Shown here: one piece after another, positions 4,056 through 6,343 of the stretch | How the letters are laid out: each line of letters opens with the position of its first letter | Position numbering within the stretch: position 1 is the stretch's first letter | NCBI GenBank assembly: GCA_903953805.1 | Contig: CAJBLC010000161.1 | Coordinates: 1 to 6,343, forward strand | DNA from: an uncultured Actinomycetes bacterium | Lineage (GTDB): Bacteria > Actinomycetota > Actinomycetes > Nanopelagicales > Nanopelagicaceae | DNA: 6,343 bases | Direction of reading: 5' to 3' | Translations under genes and position numbers: made by a program | Notes under the pieces: generated by a model | What the model was told of the DNA's origin: nothing | Databases searched by the model: none | What the model saw: the letters and a program-made list of their open reading frames with translations, nothing else

Positions 4056-6343
4056 TTAACGTACTTCGAGATCATCCAAACGAACTGCTTCGCCTGAACC
4101 TTGTGTCTCGAATGGTGTGAAGTCATACTCGTCATAAGCAGCATAAACCGCTGCCTTTGCCTCTTCTGTTGGTTCAACTCGAACGTTGCGATAACGAGCA
4201 AGTCCTGTACCAGCAGGAATGAGTTTTCCGATGATGACGTTCTCTTTAAGTCCAAGAAGTGGATCGCTCTTCTCAGAGAGTGCAGCATCTGTAAGGACCT
4301 TGGTGGTCTCTTGGAATGATGCAGCCGATAGCCATGATTCAGTTGCAAGTGATGCTTTGGTGATACCCATAAGTTCTGGGCGACCTGATGCAGCCTTGCC
4401 ACCGCTGGTGACTACGCGACGGTTCTCTGATTCGAAGTATCCGCGCTCTACGAGAGCACCTGGAAGGATCTCGGTATCGCCTGGCTCAAGCACAGTAATG
4501 CGCTTCAACATCTGGCGAACGATGATCTCAATGTGCTTATCGTGGATCGATACACCCTGCGAGCGGTATACCTCTTGGATCTCGTTGACCAAGTGAACCT
4601 GGGTCTGGCGAGGTCCGAGGATACGCAATACCTGCTTTGGATCGATCGCTCCAACAACGAGCTTCTGACCAACAGTTACGCGAGCGCCATCTTCGACGAG
4701 GAGCTTCTGACGACGAGTGATTGGGTATGCGACTGGTTCTCCGCCATCTTCTGGGGTGACGACAATCTTCTTACCCTTGGCATCTTCGATGAAGCTGATA
4801 ACGCCAGCTGCTTCTGCGATTGGCGCAACACCCTTAGGGGTACGTGCCTCGAAGAGCTCGACGATACGTGGAAGACCGTGCGTGATGTCATCTCCAGCCA
4901 CACCACCGGTGTGGAAGGTACGCATTGTGAGCTGTGTTCCAGGCTCACCGATTGACTGCGCTGCGATGATTCCAACTGCTTCGCCGACATCGACAAGCTT
5001 GCCTGATGCCATTGAGCGGCCGTAACACATTGCACACTGGCCGACCTTTGAATCACATGTAAGTACTGAGCGAATCTTCACTTCAGCAACACCAGCTGCA
5101 ACCAAGAGGTCGATATTGGCATCGCCAAGATCTGTTCCTGCTGGGAGTACAACCTTGCCATTTGATTCAACATCTTCAGCCAAGTTACGGCCAAAGAGCG
5201 CTGTCTCAACATGCTCATCGCGAACGAGTTCGCCCTGGGCATTTGTGGCTGCGATCTTGAGTGTAAGTCCGCGATCTGTACCGCAATCTTCTTCACGGAT
5301 GATGACATCTTGTGCAACGTCGCAGAGACGACGGGTCAAGTAACCCGAGTCAGCGGTACGAAGCGCTGTATCAGCGAGACCCTTACGGGCACCGTGCGTT
5401 GAAATGAAGTACTCAAGTACTGAGAGGCCTTCACGGAAGTTCGACTTAATTGGGCGAGGAATAATTTCACCCTTTGGGTTCGCTACCAGTCCGCGCATAC
5501 CTGCGATCTGACGGATCTGCATCATGTTTCCACGTGCACCGGAGAAGACCATCATCCAAACAGGATTGGTCTTAGGGAAGTTCTCTTCCATCTCCTTACC
5601 GACTTCAGCAGTTGCCTGTGTCCAGATCTCGATCAATTCCTGACGACGCTCGTCATCAGTGATCAGACCCTTCTCATACTGTGACTGAACCTTTGCAGCC
5701 TTATCTTCGTAGCCTGCGAGGATCTGTGGCTTACGTGCAGGTGTAACAACATCTTCAAGACCGATGGTGATACCTGCGCGAGTAGCCCAGTAGAAACCAA
5801 GTGACTTAAGGGCGTCGAGTGTCTGTGCAACAACGACCTTTGGGCACTTTTCAGCGAGTGAGTTCACAAGCTTTCCGAGTTCCTTCTTGGTGACGTCGTA
5901 GTCGACGAAATCGATCTCTGCTGGAAGGACCTCATTGAAGAGGGCGCGTCCGAGAGTTGATTCAAGGACTGATCCTGCTCCGGTGCGAATCTTGATCTTC
6001 GCCTGGAGTGAGAGGGTGCCTTGTTCGAATGCCATAAGTGCTTCAGCGACAGAACCGAATGCACGACCTTCGCCAACTTGGTTAGGACGGAGCGAGGTCA
6101 AGAAGTAGAGACCAAGGACCATATCCTGAGTTGGAGATGTGATCGGACGACCCGATGCAGGCGAGAGGATGTTGTTGCTCGAAAGCATAAGAACACGAGC
6201 TTCTGCTTGTGCTTCTGCTGAAAGAGGCAAGTGAACAGCCATCTGGTCACCGTCGAAGTCAGCGTTAAACGCTGTACATACGAGTGGGTGGATCTGAATA
6301 GCCTTACCTTCAACCAACTGTGGTTCGAAGGCCTGGATACCCA
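4056..6343 (-). CDS. rpoC: DNA-directed RNA polymerase subunit beta', C-terminal part (runs off the window)
   Basis: This is the largest catalytic subunit of RNA polymerase. The visible 761 residues begin GIQAFEPQLVEGKAIQ, and the frame stays open to the window edge, so the TTG at 6317 is internal and not a start. The catalytic Mg-binding loop NADFDGDQ lies at about residues 26-33 of the visible part. The bridge-helix segment STHGARKGLADTALRTADSG follows at about 314-333. The second zinc site has Cys353, Cys429, Cys436 and Cys439 (DCGTDRG, then CxxxxxxCxxC). The trigger-loop region GEAVGIIAAQSIGEPGTQL to TFHTGG is at about 453-480. The C-terminus reads DEYDFTPFETQGSG...DDLEVR, as in actinobacteria. 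No frameshift or insertion is visible. It is the end of the rpoB-rpoC operon, closed by the terminator at 4014-4045. Confidence 0.99.
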   Translation of the reverse strand, partial: GIQAFEPQLVEGKAIQIHPLVCTAFNADFDGDQMAVHLPLSAEAQAEARVLMLSSNNILSPASGRPITSPTQDMVLGLYFLTSLRPNQVGEGRAFGSVAEALMAFEQGTLSLQAKIKIRTGAGSVLESTLGRALFNEVLPAEIDFVDYDVTKKELGKLVNSLAEKCPKVVVAQTLDALKSLGFYWATRAGITIGLEDVVTPARKPQILAGYEDKAAKVQSQYEKGLITDDERRQELIEIWTQATAEVGKEMEENFPKTNPVWMMVFSGARGNMMQIRQIAGMRGLVANPKGEIIPRPIKSNFREGLSVLEYFISTHGARKGLADTALRTADSGYLTRRLCDVAQDVIIREEDCGTDRGLTLKIAATNAQGELVRDEHVETALFGRNLAEDVESNGKVVLPAGTDLGDANIDLLVAAGVAEVKIRSVLTCDSKVGQCAMCYGRSMASGKLVDVGEAVGIIAAQSIGEPGTQLTMRTFHTGGVAGDDITHGLPRIVELFEARTPKGVAPIAEAAGVISFIEDAKGKKIVVTPEDGGEPVAYPITRRQKLLVEDGARVTVGQKLVVGAIDPKQVLRILGPRQTQVHLVNEIQEVYRSQGVSIHDKHIEIIVRQMLKRITVLEPGDTEILPGALVERGYFESENRRVVTSGGKAASGRPELMGITKASLATESWLSAASFQETTKVLTDAALSEKSDPLLGLKENVIIGKLIPAGTGLARYRNVRVEPTEEAKAAVYAAYDEYDFTPFETQGSGEAVRLDDLEVR

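Noticed and set aside
3836..4402. Minus-strand 188-codon frame across the terminator and the rpoC end
   Set aside because: It runs through the bidirectional terminator, lies out of frame with rpoC and antisense to the regulator, and has no initiation signal.
4101..6221. Several plus-strand and alternative minus-strand frames within rpoC
   Set aside because: All are shadows of the conserved, intact rpoC reading frame.

Overview
The window looks like the chromosome of an actinomycete (Actinomycetota) of moderate GC, roughly 50% by eye. The visible parts of RpoC and ribosomal protein S12 both read like actinobacterial housekeeping proteins. The GC level and compact spacing would suit a small-genome freshwater lineage such as Nanopelagicales, but that placement is inference.

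The two ends are conserved information-processing genes on the minus strand. The right end (4056-6343) is the C-terminal part of rpoC. The left end (1-228) is the N-terminal part of rpsL, with a GTG start. The 3.8 kb between them is an accessory block with four genes. trhA, a PAQR/hemolysin III membrane protein, is on the plus strand at 462-1172. A two-gene minus-strand operon (2996 down to 1169) encodes a small secreted protein that is almost free of charged residues, followed by a membrane-anchored protein that resembles the DUF916/WxL-interacting family. Divergent from that operon is an OmpR/PhoB-type response regulator (3293-4015).

The 296 bp between the surface operon and the regulator is packed with inverted repeats built on TACCTC/GAGGTA. 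The regulator converges on rpoC, and the two share a strong bidirectional terminator. trhA and the surface operon converge too, but overlap by 4 nt and have no terminator.

The most interesting reading is that the middle of the window is a small cell-surface module. It would consist of a WxL-like secreted subunit, a membrane partner with a charged cytoplasmic tail, and a divergently transcribed atypical regulator whose phospho-acceptor Asp is replaced by His. The operator-like repeats lie exactly between them. The functional link between the regulator and the operon is inferred from gene order and the repeats.
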